DNA from: Pelorhabdus rhamnosifermentans
GTDB lineage: Bacteria > Bacillota > Negativicutes > UMGS1260
Length of the DNA: 64,000 nucleotides
Assembly: GCF_018835585.1 (NCBI RefSeq)
Contig: NZ_JAHGVE010000022.1
Location: forward strand, 17,765-81,764
Direction: 5' to 3'
Part shown: positions 9,668 through 18,588 of the stretch, one piece after another
Numbering within the stretch: position 1 is the stretch's first letter
How the letters are laid out: each line of letters starts with the position of its first letter
Program-made: the position numbers and the translations under genes
The notes under the pieces: generated by a model
The model's input: the letters and a program-made list of their open reading frames with translations, nothing else
The model's database searches: none
Told to the model about the DNA's origin: nothing

Positions 9668-10615
9668 CTAGAACGACTCACCCGGTAATTTTTGACCGAT
9701 CCGCAATTTAGCACTTCTCGCTCGTGGATTTTCTGCTAATTCAACCACTGACGGTTTACGAGGTTTACCTAGGATCTTAATGACTGGCTGATGATGGCAG
9801 GTACAAATAGGAAACTGTGGCGGACAAATACAACCTTTTGATTGTTCCTGCAAAACTTGTTTAGCTATACGATCTTCTAAAGAATGAAAGGTAATAATAC
9901 AAATCCGCCCGCCTGGCTTAAGTAGCCCAATGGCATCAGAAAAAGATTGTTGCAAAATCGCAAGTTCACGATTCACTTCAATACGAATGGCTTGAAAGGT
10001 TCGTTTCGCCGGATGAGGACCTTCTTGACGCGCTCCCTTGGGAATGGCTTTTTTAACAATATCTACCAAATTGCCTGTTGAAATAATCGGTTTCGTTTTT
10101 CGCTCAGCTACAATAAAATCAGCAATACGCTTCGCCCAGCGTTCTTCACCATAATCATACATGATTTTAGTAAGTTTCTCGGCACTATATTCATTCACAA
10201 CTTCTTTTGCTGACAAGATATTTCTAGGATCCATGCGCATATCAAGCGGGGCATCTTGCATATAAGAAAATCCACGCTCCGCTGTATCAAGCTGATAAGA
10301 TGAGACGCCTAGATCATAAAGTACACCATCAACAGCATCAATAGCTAGGTCCTGTAACACCTCTTTAAGTTGTTCAAAATTACTTCGAATAATATGTACG
10401 GTGCATTTAGCACTCGCCAAACGTTCTTTACCAGCCGCAATGGCTGCTGGGTCCTGATCTAAACCAATATAAGTGCCAGAAGCAGCAAGTTTACTCACAA
10501 TGGCTTGTCCATGTCCGGCTCCACCTAGTGTGCAATCCACGTAAATGCCTGCTGGATTGACTACTAAGTTATTCACACTTTCTTCAAGCAAAACGCTTTT
10601 ATGTTCAAAATTCAT
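9668..10615 (-). CDS. rsmH: RsmH, 16S rRNA (cytosine-1402-N4)-methyltransferase
   Basis: SAM-dependent methyltransferase that modifies C1402 at the ribosomal decoding centre (formerly MraW). The SAM loop [11 protein letters not shown] lies near residues 24-34, with [31 protein letters not shown] and [10 protein letters not shown] as further family landmarks. Length 315, normal. The open frame reaches 10774 inside mraZ, but the extension has no family resemblance; ATG 10615 gives the canonical [12 protein letters not shown] start, 13 bases after mraZ. Conserved second gene of the dcw cluster. Confidence 0.95.
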   Translation of the reverse strand: MNFEHKSVLLEESVNNLVVNPAGIYVDCTLGGAGHGQAIVSKLAASGTYIGLDQDPAAIAAGKERLASAKCTVHIIRSNFEQLKEVLQDLAIDAVDGVLYDLGVSSYQLDTAERGFSYMQDAPLDMRMDPRNILSAKEVVNEYSAEKLTKIMYDYGEERWAKRIADFIVAERKTKPIISTGNLVDIVKKAIPKGARQEGPHPAKRTFQAIRIEVNRELAILQQSFSDAIGLLKPGGRICIITFHSLEDRIAKQVLQEQSKGCICPPQFPICTCHHQPVIKILGKPRKPSVVELAENPRARSAKLRIGQKLPGESF

Positions 10616-10628
10616 CTGTTTCACTCCG

Positions 10629-11060
10629 TCAAATACCAAAATCCGCAAGATGCTCAGCAATTTGAGCAACTGTCGGGGCAATCGTGGTATTATACTCATC
10701 CCAATTCTCTTGATTCCATATTTCAATTCGGTTCGAAACACCGATAACAACGACATCTTTCGTAAGATGGGCATAATCTCTTAAATTACCTGGTAACAAT
10801 ACACGTCCCTGCTTATCAAAACCTACTTCAGCGGCTCCAGCAAAGAAAAAACGCACAAAAGCACGGGCTTCCGGCTTAGACAAGGGCAACTGGCGCAATT
10901 TATTTTCTAGTATGGCCCATTCTTCTACGGTATACACAAATAAACAATTTTCCAATCCTTTTGTAGCAATAAACGTAAAGCCAAGCAATTCACGAAATCT
11001 TGCTGGCAAAATCAACCGTCCTTTGGCATCAATCGTATGATTATACTCACCCATAAACAC
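10629..11060 (-). CDS. mraZ: MraZ, transcriptional regulator of the dcw cluster
   Basis: DNA-binding regulator made of two SpoVT/AbrB-like half domains (about residues 3-46 and 75-118), each with the family core: [14 protein letters not shown] in the first and [13 protein letters not shown] in the second. The GTG at 11060 gives [15 protein letters not shown] and 143 residues, matching the normal MraZ start and length, with GGTGA upstream; the frame could begin at 11075. It is the first gene of the dcw operon. Three tandem 10-base boxes lie just upstream (11091-11120), which is how MraZ proteins usually control their own operon. Confidence 0.93.
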   Translation of the reverse strand: MFMGEYNHTIDAKGRLILPARFRELLGFTFIATKGLENCLFVYTVEEWAILENKLRQLPLSKPEARAFVRFFFAGAAEVGFDKQGRVLLPGNLRDYAHLTKDVVVIGVSNRIEIWNQENWDEYNTTIAPTVAQIAEHLADFGI

Positions 11061-11090
11061 GGCTTTCACCATCACTAAATAGGATTTTTA

Positions 11091-11120
11091 CACCACTTTA
11101 CACCACTTTACACCACTTTA
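11091..11120 (-). promoter_or_regulatory. Three tandem MraZ boxes in the dcw operon leader
   Basis: On the minus strand the unit TAAAGTGGTG occurs three times without a gap, a 10-base period that places each copy on the same DNA face. MraZ of other bacteria binds tandem boxes of the AAAGTGG type at this spacing, and mraZ starts 31 bases downstream. A TATAAA-like -10 overlaps the upstream edge at about 11118-11123, so bound MraZ would cover the promoter. The promoter call is weak because no good -35 is visible; the repeats are exact. Confidence 0.85.
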
Positions 11121-11143
11121 TAGTCTAATTCGAATAAAAATAA

Positions 11144-11173
11144 AAAAATCCTTCAAAAAATTGAAGGATTTTT
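11144..11173 (-). terminator. Rho-independent terminator after the polysaccharide deacetylase gene
   Basis: AAAAATCCTTCAA and TTGAAGGATTTTT form a perfect 13-base-pair stem around a four-base loop. On the minus strand the stem is followed by a T-rich run. It ends transcription of the gene at 11201-12019 and insulates the mraZ promoter. Confidence 0.85.
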
Positions 11174-11200
11174 CAAAAAGTAATATTTAAGATAAAAGTC

Positions 11201-12019
11201 CTAGTTCCGAATGAGACCTAAACGTTCTAATATAGGAGCGGCCTTGACTCTGATAAAAAAGGAGCGAAAAGTATGCTGTGTTCGAAAAATAGGAATTCTT
11301 TCAATAGAATAGAAATTGCTGTCTGAATCCGCTTGACCATAACGGACAGTAAACGCCATCTTATAGCCAGCCTTCTGAACTAAATGACGAATCTCATCAT
11401 TATAGGTTCCTGTTGGATAAGCAAAATAACGCGGCCTTGCACCGAGTTCTTGCTCCAATTTCTGACTGGAAACAGTCAGTTCTGTAGTAATCTGATCGGC
11501 ATTAAGCTCTGTCAGCGGTACATGATTGACCGTATGGGAACCAATGGTAAAACCGCTTTCCGCCATTTCTTTGACTTGATCCCATGTCATAAACCGCGGA
11601 TCATGACTAATAAAATCTGTAATCACAAAGAAAGTCGCTGTGAAATTATATTTTTTTAAAATGGGATAGGCATTGACATAATTGTCTTCATAACCATCAT
11701 CAAAAGTAATCAATATCGGTTTGTCCGGAAGCGGAATCCCCTTTTTGAGAGCCTTAAAAAGCTGATCAGGTGTAACTGTATGATAGCCGTTTTCACTAAG
11801 ATACCGCATTTGCTTATCAAATTCTTCCGGAGCCACAGACAAAGCAATTTGCATGGTATCAATTTTATGATAATTTAAGACAGGCACTTCAGGACAGACT
11901 GTAGGCGGCTCCAGATTAGCCTCTGTTACGACGGCATTCGTTCCAGCCATCGTTGTTGCAATAAATAAAAACATGAACACTAAAAGAATGCCTACAACAG
12001 ACTTATGATAACGATGCAT
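11201..12019 (-). CDS. Polysaccharide deacetylase (NodB-fold, exported or membrane anchored)
   Basis: A 272-residue putative carbohydrate esterase family 4 enzyme that removes N- or O-acetyl groups from cell-envelope polysaccharide. An N-terminal hydrophobic segment (about residues 8-26) looks like a signal anchor. The catalytic motifs are ITFDDGYED (metal and base Asp pair) and SHTVNH (metal histidines), then the ARPRYFAYPTGTY motif and a late MAFTVRYG segment. The substrate cannot be told from sequence; peptidoglycan or an exopolysaccharide are both possible. ATG 12019 is chosen; a TTG at 12022 is better spaced from GGAGGTG. A perfect terminator follows. Confidence 0.85.
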   Translation of the reverse strand: MHRYHKSVVGILLVFMFLFIATTMAGTNAVVTEANLEPPTVCPEVPVLNYHKIDTMQIALSVAPEEFDKQMRYLSENGYHTVTPDQLFKALKKGIPLPDKPILITFDDGYEDNYVNAYPILKKYNFTATFFVITDFISHDPRFMTWDQVKEMAESGFTIGSHTVNHVPLTELNADQITTELTVSSQKLEQELGARPRYFAYPTGTYNDEIRHLVQKAGYKMAFTVRYGQADSDSNFYSIERIPIFRTQHTFRSFFIRVKAAPILERLGLIRN

Positions 12020-12098
12020 CAATTGTTTCCCACCTCCTTCCTGCAAATTCTGTCATTCATGCAAGAAAGACAACCATAGACAGTCTGTAACCAATCAT

Positions 12099-12893
12099 TC
12101 ATTGTCTTTTCCTCCACAAATTGCTATAGTTTCTCTGGCGTAAAATCAGTAATATACTCGCGACAACTATAAAAATAAGACTTCCTAGTTGTGCTATATT
12201 GACGCCATATAAGATTTCACCATCTAAGCGAGTAAATTCCACTATGATGCGTCCTATAGACTGTAAAATAAGATAAAGAAAAAACAGCCAGCCCGATTTG
12301 AGTCCAAACCGATTGCGAAACAGCCAGCCAACAACGAGGAGGATTAAAAATACGCCAAAATCCGCACCAGACTGATACATAAAAACAGGATGGAAAAAGT
12401 CATACTCTTCATACCCAACAGGCCGATGAGCATAATCAATATAAATGCCCCATGATAAATACGTGGGGTAACCGATGGCTTCCTGATTAACTAAATTCGC
12501 CCATTGACCAAGGGACTGCCCCAATGCTAAGCCTGGTGCCACCGCGTCAGCATACAGACCAAAAGGCAGACTATGATATTTGGCATAGCCAACTAGCACA
12601 AGAATGACACCCAGCATAGCCCCGTGCATAGCAAAACCGCCTTGACTGAAACAGAAAATTTCCCCCAAATGATAACTATAATAAGGCCAATTAATGATCA
12701 CATAATATAAGCGAGCACCCAAAATTCCAGCGGGAATGGCTAGCACCGCCATATCCAGAAGTGGCTGAACAGGTAATCTTCGATACAAAATCTGACAATA
12801 ACAAGTAAGAATACAACATAAAATTGCACCAGACATAATCAGACCATACCAATGAAAATGCCAAGGACCTACAACAAGACTTCCATAATTCAT
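12099..12893 (-). CDS. lgt: Lgt, prolipoprotein diacylglyceryl transferase (variant signature)
   Basis: Polytopic enzyme that transfers diacylglycerol from phosphatidylglycerol to the lipobox cysteine of prolipoproteins, in the cytoplasmic membrane. About seven membrane segments are visible, with the HG motif GGFAMHGAMLG and a late GRIIVEFTR that fits the C-terminal conserved arginine region. The Lgt signature is present as GQSLGQWANLVNQEAIG, but the family's GRxxNFxNxE arginine is a glutamine here. ATG 12893, seven bases after AAGGAG, gives MNYGSLVVGPWHFHWYG and 264 residues; a further upstream start at 12911 is unlikely. Confidence 0.88.
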   Translation of the reverse strand: MNYGSLVVGPWHFHWYGLIMSGAILCCILTCYCQILYRRLPVQPLLDMAVLAIPAGILGARLYYVIINWPYYSYHLGEIFCFSQGGFAMHGAMLGVILVLVGYAKYHSLPFGLYADAVAPGLALGQSLGQWANLVNQEAIGYPTYLSWGIYIDYAHRPVGYEEYDFFHPVFMYQSGADFGVFLILLVVGWLFRNRFGLKSGWLFFLYLILQSIGRIIVEFTRLDGEILYGVNIAQLGSLIFIVVASILLILRQRNYSNLWRKRQ

Positions 12894-13122
12894 AAATAAA
12901 CTCCTTATCACAATAATTAGTAGAATAAAGTGCTATGATAACTATTTTATTGTACTGCTCTATAACCGAAAGGTCTAGACTAAATTTGTATGATAAACAC
13001 TCCCCGACTAGTTAATACGATTAAACGTTTCTTTGTCACTTCTCGCTTGTCAGGTTTTAAACAAAGTGTTATGATTAGTAAATAAATTATTTCATTTGTA
13101 CATAAAGGAGGTCTCGCTAACC

Positions 13123-13314
13123 ATGATTACCAAAGAAATGAGCATTATGGAAGTGGTTGAAAAATATCCTCAAACAGCTGCTGTTTTCCAACAACACGGC
13201 ATGGGTTGTTTAGGTTGTGCAGCTGCACATTTTGAAAACATTGACCAAGGTGCAGCTGCGCATGGTATTAACATTGAAGCCTTGATCAGCGATTTAAATA
13301 AAGTCACGAAATAA
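13123..13314 (+). CDS. DUF1858 small redox-disulfide protein
   Basis: A 63-residue cytosolic protein of the DUF1858 / hybrid-cluster-associated disulfide family. It reads MITKEMSIMEVVEKYPQTA, then HGMGCLGCAAAHFENI, with the CxxC pair conserved in the family, and ends in a short helix. The family is thought to act in thiol or metal redox chemistry, but the partner is unknown. ATG 13123 follows AAAGGAGG by about ten bases. It stands alone on the plus strand between lgt and the feoB operon and ends in a strong hairpin terminator. Confidence 0.85.
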   Translation: MITKEMSIMEVVEKYPQTAAVFQQHGMGCLGCAAAHFENIDQGAAAHGINIEALISDLNKVTK

Positions 13315-13328
13315 AGAAATCCCTCATT

Positions 13329-13378
13329 AAAAACTAAAAGAGAGTAATCCCTTACAGGATTGCTCTCTTTTAGTTTTT
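13329..13378. terminator. Convergent rho-independent terminator
   Basis: A 22-base stem with one G-T pair (AAAAACTAAAAGAGAG arm) around a six-base loop, flanked by A and T runs, so it can work in both directions. It sits between the DUF1858 gene and the convergent small gene at 13370, whose stop codon lies inside the right arm. Confidence 0.9.
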
Positions 13379-13600
13379 GGCCACACCTAAAATATTACCA
13401 GCAAGAACCCGATCAAGCGCAACCTCCGTATAGTCAATTTGTAGAACTACGACAGGTTGCAGTTGTAATAAGGTAACTGCTGTCCCAACAATTAACCCAA
13501 AAATCATAAGTTTACGACTATCATCACGTGAAGTACAGATTTTACTCACAACAATATGACTACCTACATAAAAACAAGTAAGAGGCTGCTCTTTTTTCAT
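13370..13600 (-). CDS. Small membrane protein downstream of feoB, function unknown
   Basis: A 76-residue protein I do not recognise. It begins MKKEQPLTCFYVGSHIVV, has one clear hydrophobic segment (about residues 32-50, LMIFGLIVGTAVTLLQL) and a second moderately hydrophobic stretch. It starts 15 bases after the feoB stop with GGAAGGCGATCACA upstream, so it is probably cotranscribed with feoB. It lacks the SH3-like fold of FeoA and the winged-helix or cysteine features of FeoC. Its last codons lie in the shared terminator. Confidence 0.6.
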   Translation of the reverse strand: MKKEQPLTCFYVGSHIVVSKICTSRDDSRKLMIFGLIVGTAVTLLQLQPVVVLQIDYTEVALDRVLAGNILGVAKN

Positions 13601-13615
13601 TGTGATCGCCTTCCT

Positions 13616-15556
13616 TTATAACAAAAGCCAATGGATGAATCCTCCTGAGCCAAAGGAAATTACAATAATTATACTAACAATCGCCATTGTTGCCAAAATT
13701 CCCCGTTCTTTAAGCATCACCATAAACTGCGCCAAACAAGGCATAAACAAGGTAAATGTCACACAGGCCACAAATAATTCACAATCATTTAACTGGCCGT
13801 TTAAATACAAGTCATACATGCCAGCAGCCCCATAATCGCGGCGAATAAATCCCATAAGAAAAGCCTTTGCAGCTTCTGGCGGCAGTCCTAATAAATGCAT
13901 AATAGGTATAAATGCTGTAATAAGTCGCGGTAATATCCCCATGAAATCACTAAGCCACAACAAAAAGCTTATCAACAGAAAAACAGGCAAAATTTCACTA
14001 AAATACCATATCATGCGTGTATAGGCTTTCATCACGACATTAGAAAGATGCGGACAGCGAAAGGGCGGTAGTTCCATAAAAAAGGGGCGGCGTTTTCCCG
14101 GCAAAACCTTGTCGCTTACATAACCGCTAACAATAAATATACCAAACAGATAGGCACACCACAAGCTAAGAAAACCTGCATGATGTGAAAGTACGGCAAG
14201 AACAATTCCAAGCTGCGCTGAACAAGGTATCGTCAAAGCGAGTAAGAAAGTGGCAAGTAGTCGTTCTCGCTTCGATTCTAATGTTCTTGTAGCCATAACG
14301 GCCATGGTTCCGCAGCCCAGTCCTAGCATCATGGGAATAACGGCCCGACCATTCAACCCCATGCGTCGAAACAGTCCATCTGTCAATAAAGCAAGCCGCG
14401 GCAGATAACCACAATCTTCTAAAATTGCAAAAACAAAAAAAAACGAACTAACAATAGGCAGCACAATGACAACAGCATAGCGAACTCCTAATGTAAAAAA
14501 TCCATATTCGCCAATAAATAAAGATTGAATAAGGGGCGTAACATTCACAATCCTGAGGATTTCCTGCGCCAAGGGAATTAAATAACGTTGAAAAACCGCT
14601 TCATCAAGATAGTCGACTAAAAATCCGGCTCCAAAGTGACCCACAAGCTGATACAAACCAAAATAAAGCACCAAGCATAAAATGGGAATACCTGTTAAGG
14701 GCTGTCTGGTCATTCTTCCTAATCCCCTGGCAATACGCTGCGAATGCCTGACCTTTGAAATAGAAAGAACCTTATGAATCAGTTGATCAGCATGCTGTTG
14801 CCGCTGTGTCATAAGCTGTTGACTAAAGGTAGAACCCATTTTTCCTTGTAAATACTCCCTTTGATTCTGCACAACAGACCACACTGATTTTAACTGTTTA
14901 GAAAAACTGTAAACACCGAGAATTTCTTTATCCTGTTGCAATAGCAGATAGGCAATAAGCCGACGACTCAAGACAGAATGCTCAGGTAATATCCTAGCAA
15001 TGTTTGCTAAAGCTTCCTCCGCTTCAATGGAAAACAACATCAATTTACTCTGCTTCACATGATAACTGCCAATCAATCGCTTTAATTGATCCATCCCTTG
15101 CTGCTTAATGGCTGACAATGCAATAACAGGCACATCCAACTCTGCTGCTAGTTTCTTCATATCAAAAGTTAGCCCTTGACGCCACGCTTCATCCATCATA
15201 TTGAGTACTAAAATAACAGGAAAGCCACCGTCAAGTAATTCAAATGACAGAGGTAACATTCGCCGAATATTTTTTGCATCAAGGACATGCAAAACCAGAG
15301 TGGATTTTCGAGTAAACAAGATTCGTCTTGTAACCCGCTCTTCTTCAGTAACTGGTAGCAAAGAATATACCCCGGGTGTATCAATCACTTCATAGTTCTG
15401 GCCTTCAATCTGGCAAGTTCCTGTAGCAAGTTCAACAGTTGTCCCAGGATAATTGGAAACGGCGGCATAAGCCCCTGTAAGGGCATTAAAAATCACACTC
15501 TTCCCCACGTTAGGTGAACCGATTAATAATAACCGTTTGCCACCACTACCACTCAT
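13616..15556 (-). CDS. feoB: FeoB, ferrous iron transporter
   Basis: Membrane Fe(II) importer with an N-terminal G domain. G1 is GSPNVGKS near residue 13, followed by YPGTTVE (G2), DTPGVYSL (G3) and NMMDE in place of the usual NKxD (G4). The rest is polytopic with two Gate-type regions, including GLGCGTMAVMATR, whose Cys is the conserved channel residue. Length 646, shorter than E. coli FeoB but normal for Firmicutes. ATG 15556 follows GGAGG by seven bases; the upstream GTG extension is not needed. No feoA is next to it; a small unknown membrane protein follows. Confidence 0.93.
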   Translation of the reverse strand: MSGSGGKRLLLIGSPNVGKSVIFNALTGAYAAVSNYPGTTVELATGTCQIEGQNYEVIDTPGVYSLLPVTEEERVTRRILFTRKSTLVLHVLDAKNIRRMLPLSFELLDGGFPVILVLNMMDEAWRQGLTFDMKKLAAELDVPVIALSAIKQQGMDQLKRLIGSYHVKQSKLMLFSIEAEEALANIARILPEHSVLSRRLIAYLLLQQDKEILGVYSFSKQLKSVWSVVQNQREYLQGKMGSTFSQQLMTQRQQHADQLIHKVLSISKVRHSQRIARGLGRMTRQPLTGIPILCLVLYFGLYQLVGHFGAGFLVDYLDEAVFQRYLIPLAQEILRIVNVTPLIQSLFIGEYGFFTLGVRYAVVIVLPIVSSFFFVFAILEDCGYLPRLALLTDGLFRRMGLNGRAVIPMMLGLGCGTMAVMATRTLESKRERLLATFLLALTIPCSAQLGIVLAVLSHHAGFLSLWCAYLFGIFIVSGYVSDKVLPGKRRPFFMELPPFRCPHLSNVVMKAYTRMIWYFSEILPVFLLISFLLWLSDFMGILPRLITAFIPIMHLLGLPPEAAKAFLMGFIRRDYGAAGMYDLYLNGQLNDCELFVACVTFTLFMPCLAQFMVMLKERGILATMAIVSIIIVISFGSGGFIHWLLL

Positions 15557-15628
15557 AACAACGCCTCCTGCCCAAGCAGACACAATCGTTGTTATTTTTT
15601 ATTCAAGTAAACGCTAATTTATGAAAAT

Positions 15629-15656
15629 AAAAAAACGTGCGCTGTTAACGCTTTTT
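15629..15656 (-). terminator. Possible terminator after the NlpC/P60 gene
   Basis: On the minus strand AAAAAGCGT and ACGTTTTT can pair with one bulged G, followed by a T-rich run. It is weaker than the other terminators in this window and lies 15 bases past the stop at 15672. Confidence 0.4.
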
Positions 15657-15671
15657 AAATAAAAACATGTG

Positions 15672-16343
15672 TTAACGATATAATACACGTCTGGCACCAA
15701 TATAGCGGGTATGCCAATATTGTTCTGCTAACTTACTAATCATGACACCACGACTACTTGAGGCATGAATAAATTTTCCTTCCCCCAAATAAATGCCTTC
15801 ATGAGAAGCGCCTTTGGCATAGGTCGTAAAAAAAACTAAATCGCCAGGTTGCAAATCGTTATAAGTCACCTGTTTACCTGATAAGTATTGCTGGTCAGCC
15901 ATTCTTGGCAATTGATGTCCTTGTTGTTTATAAACATACTGCGTAAATCCGGAACAGTCAAAACCTTTAGGCGTTGTTCCACCAAATACATAAGGCACTC
16001 CCAAATACCTTTTTGCTGTATTCAAAACGCCTTTCACTTGCTTGCTTGCTGCAGTACTCGGCATTTCTCGCCCGACAAGCTCACAGTAAGTATCACTATT
16101 GACAATACCATCATCAGGAAGTTTATAACTACGCTGAAATTTCTGAACAGCGGCTTTCATTTTGTAACTAAACACACCATCAATAACATCACTATAGTAA
16201 CCGCGCTCTTTTAATTTTGTCTGAATCAGTGATACATTCGAGCCTTTATCACCGACAGTATAATACATGCCAGAAGCCAAAACAGGAAAAGTCCAAGCGG
16301 TAAACAAAAGTCCAATCAGAAAAGCACGAAACAGTCGGGCCAT
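15672..16343 (-). CDS. Exported NlpC/P60 peptidoglycan endopeptidase with PG-binding domain
   Basis: Secreted cell-wall hydrolase, 223 residues. A signal peptide (about residues 1-24, ending near VLASG) precedes a PG_binding_1 domain (about 27-90: GSNVSLIQTKLKERGYY and AVQKFQRSYKLPDDG). The NlpC/P60 domain follows with the catalytic FDCSGF cysteine near residue 130, SHEGIYLG histidine and FIHASSSRG. Such enzymes cut between D-Glu and the third stem residue, consistent with DAP peptidoglycan. ATG 16343, eight bases from AGGAG, is preferred over two earlier starts. It is probably a single-gene unit. Confidence 0.9.
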   Translation of the reverse strand: MARLFRAFLIGLLFTAWTFPVLASGMYYTVGDKGSNVSLIQTKLKERGYYSDVIDGVFSYKMKAAVQKFQRSYKLPDDGIVNSDTYCELVGREMPSTAASKQVKGVLNTAKRYLGVPYVFGGTTPKGFDCSGFTQYVYKQQGHQLPRMADQQYLSGKQVTYNDLQPGDLVFFTTYAKGASHEGIYLGEGKFIHASSSRGVMISKLAEQYWHTRYIGARRVLYR

Positions 16344-16506
16344 TGTCATCACTCCTAAACAGTTTTGCTATTATTTTCTCTCTTTGAACAAATTTTCCTG
16401 CTTTTCTACTTAAAATTCATTATTTCCTTACAACAATCAAGGACTTTCCCTAAAAGTGTTGAATACTTATTAAATACGTTTGTTGCTATCTCAGGGGGAA
16501 TGACTC

Positions 16507-16755
16507 ATGCATACTTATGCCACTTCAGGCACTTGCTCAAAACAAATTACTTTTGATGTACAAAACAGCATTGTTAAAAATGTGATATTTCATGGCGGAT
16601 GCAGCGGCAATTTACAAGGCATCAGTAAACTTGTAGAAGGTTTGCCTATAAATGAAGTCATTGCACGATTAAAAGGAATTCAGTGTGGGACAAAACCAAC
16701 GTCCTGTCCCGATCAGCTTGCTACCGCACTAGAAGAATTCACAAAGAAATCTTAA
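16507..16755 (+). CDS. TSCPD-domain protein (TIGR03905-like)
   Basis: An 82-residue cytosolic protein with the TSCPD motif near its end (PTSCPDQLATALEE) and earlier cysteines in GTCSKQITFD, FHGGCSGNL and IQCGTK. The same domain occurs at the C-terminus of some ribonucleotide reductases and as free small proteins in anaerobes; the cysteines suggest metal or thiol chemistry, but no reaction is known to me. ATG 16507 follows AGGGGG by eight bases. It is monocistronic on the plus strand and ends in a perfect hairpin terminator. Confidence 0.85.
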   Translation: MHTYATSGTCSKQITFDVQNSIVKNVIFHGGCSGNLQGISKLVEGLPINEVIARLKGIQCGTKPTSCPDQLATALEEFTKKS

Positions 16756-16785
16756 CCTGCTAAAACAACACTACTTTTTATAAAG

Positions 16786-16829
16786 AACCAGGTGTCTTTC
16801 GTTTATCTAAGCGAAAGACACCTGGTTTT
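16786..16829 (+). terminator. Rho-independent terminator after the TSCPD gene
   Basis: AACCAGGTGTCTTTCG and its exact complement form a 16-base-pair stem (16786-16801 with 16812-16827) and a ten-base loop, followed by TT. The symmetrical A and T flanks could also stop transcripts from the convergent histidine kinase gene. Confidence 0.8.
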
Positions 16830-16873
16830 CGTAGCAAAGAAATTACTCACCTATATAAGTATTTTGAACTACA

Positions 16874-18430
16874 CTAACCTAATAACATTTGCTCATCAAA
16901 ATTCTTTTCGTTCTCCGACAAAACGGTAAGCCTTGGCATTTCGTTTATCAAAGGGAAAGCAATTGTAAAGGTAGTTCCTACTGAACTCGTCGCTACATCA
17001 ATGGTCGCTCCGTGATGCTTGGCGATTCGATAACATACGGAAAGTCCCAAGCCCGTTCCTTTATCTTTCGTCGTAAAAAAAGGGGTTCCCATCTTTTTCA
17101 ATACATCCGGCGTAATGCCGCTTCCCTCATCCGCTACAACGAGCAGGATTGTTTCCTCTGTAGCGCAAGTTTTAATCGTAACTGTCCCCCCTGCCGACAT
17201 GGCGTCCAAAGCATTACCAACTAAATTCAAGATTAATTGACGAATTTCTTTACCATCAAATTCGGCTATAGGCAAAGGACCAGGAATAAATTTAATATTT
17301 TTTCCCATTCCCAACGCCTGAGCATAAAGGAGAGGCTCTAAAGCACCAACAACCGCATTTAAATCTTGCTGGACAAAGTGAGTTGGCTTATTGCGCGCCA
17401 TTGTCAAGAACTCGCTAATGAGAGAATTAGCTCGATCAAGCTCATGAATCATAAGTTCGTAAAATCCCTTATAACGACTACAATCTTCCTTTTTCATCAT
17501 CATTTGTAAAAAGCCCCGTACAGTTGTCATGGGATTACGAACTTCATGACTAACTCCCGCGGCCATTTCACCAACGAGACTTAAACAATCCAAACGATAC
17601 ATTTCACTTTGCAGCCGCCGATCCTCAGTAATATCTTCAATTTGCGCTAATATGACGCGCTGACCATGAAGCCGGATGGTTTCAAGAAAGACAAATGCCA
17701 ATCGCAGCTCACCCTGTTTGGTGCAAAAAGACAGCTTGAATTTATTTGTTGCATGATTCTGGCGCAACGTTAATATAAGATTATGAAAAGATTGGCTAGA
17801 ACAGAGGTGAAGCTCCGTTACAGTCCGCCCAAGTACCTCAGCTCTGTTAAAACCAGTCCCAGCTAAAAACCGACTATTCGCATTGATAATTTTCCCATCC
17901 AAGCTATGAAGTGTCATCATACAAAGACTCGTATAAAAAGTCTTAAAGAATTTATGATTGGCTTGCCTTAATTCACGTTTCATGGCATCATTACCGTTTT
18001 CTTTATGCATAAGTTGTTTATTTGTTTCTGCTAATTGAAGTGTCTGTTTCTCCAATATCTTTTGTAATCTGCATTGATTTTTTTCTATATTCTTATATTT
18101 TAGGACATCGGTCGTAACATTACGAAAAAAAACAGCAACACCTTCATCATAAGGTGACAAAAAAATTTTTATCCAATATTCATCTGCCATAATAGCTTTT
18201 TGAAATTGAAAAGCCTGATCACTATGAACAACCTTCTGCCAATGTACTAAAAAATCACAAAGAAAACTTGCTGGAAGTAAATCAATAACTTTTACTTGAA
18301 CCAATTCATTACGACTGCGCTTAAATAATCTTTCAGCCTGGCTGTTTACTTGAACAATCTTTCCAGTTGAATCACTAAGCACGCAGGCATCGAGAATACT
18401 TTCTAAAAAAGCGCTTAATTCACTTGTCAT
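16874..18430 (-). CDS. PAS-domain sensor histidine kinase, cytoplasmic
   Basis: A 518-residue kinase without membrane segments. It has two PAS domains (about residues 5-110 and 165-270, each with a xDSxGKIxxxNSxxxxL-type core), a coiled linker, then HisKA with the H-box GVSHEVRNPMTT (His near 295) and a HATPase domain with N-box NLVGNALDAM, DEGSGI and GTGLGLS. No response regulator is next to it. The H-box and architecture resemble the orphan sporulation kinases of Firmicutes (KinA/KinE type), so it could feed Spo0F or Spo0A, but this is inference. ATG 18430 follows GGAGG by ten bases. Confidence 0.85.
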   Translation of the reverse strand: MTSELSAFLESILDACVLSDSTGKIVQVNSQAERLFKRSRNELVQVKVIDLLPASFLCDFLVHWQKVVHSDQAFQFQKAIMADEYWIKIFLSPYDEGVAVFFRNVTTDVLKYKNIEKNQCRLQKILEKQTLQLAETNKQLMHKENGNDAMKRELRQANHKFFKTFYTSLCMMTLHSLDGKIINANSRFLAGTGFNRAEVLGRTVTELHLCSSQSFHNLILTLRQNHATNKFKLSFCTKQGELRLAFVFLETIRLHGQRVILAQIEDITEDRRLQSEMYRLDCLSLVGEMAAGVSHEVRNPMTTVRGFLQMMMKKEDCSRYKGFYELMIHELDRANSLISEFLTMARNKPTHFVQQDLNAVVGALEPLLYAQALGMGKNIKFIPGPLPIAEFDGKEIRQLILNLVGNALDAMSAGGTVTIKTCATEETILLVVADEGSGITPDVLKKMGTPFFTTKDKGTGLGLSVCYRIAKHHGATIDVATSSVGTTFTIAFPLINEMPRLTVLSENEKNFDEQMLLG

Positions 18431-18588
18431 CTGCAGTACTCCTCCCAAAGTTCCGGAAGATTCGGAGAATAATTGGCATATATTAACATCTCAGTTAATA
18501 AGTTTCGCTACTACTCTATTAAATACCTGCTAATAAATATATTTTTTTATAGGCATGCCGCGAAAATATTTCGACGGAATATTCTAAT

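Noticed and set aside
10616..10774. 53-residue N-terminal extension of RsmH
   Set aside because: It lies over mraZ in another frame, has no RsmH similarity, and ATG 10615 gives the standard start.
11091..11120. Tandem repeats as a CRISPR fragment
   Set aside because: The units are 10 bases without spacers and match MraZ boxes in the right place.
12054..12103. AAAGACAA/TTGTCTTT inverted repeat between lgt and the deacetylase gene
   Set aside because: The arms are only eight bases, mostly A-T, and about 35 bases apart, so a terminator is not convincing.
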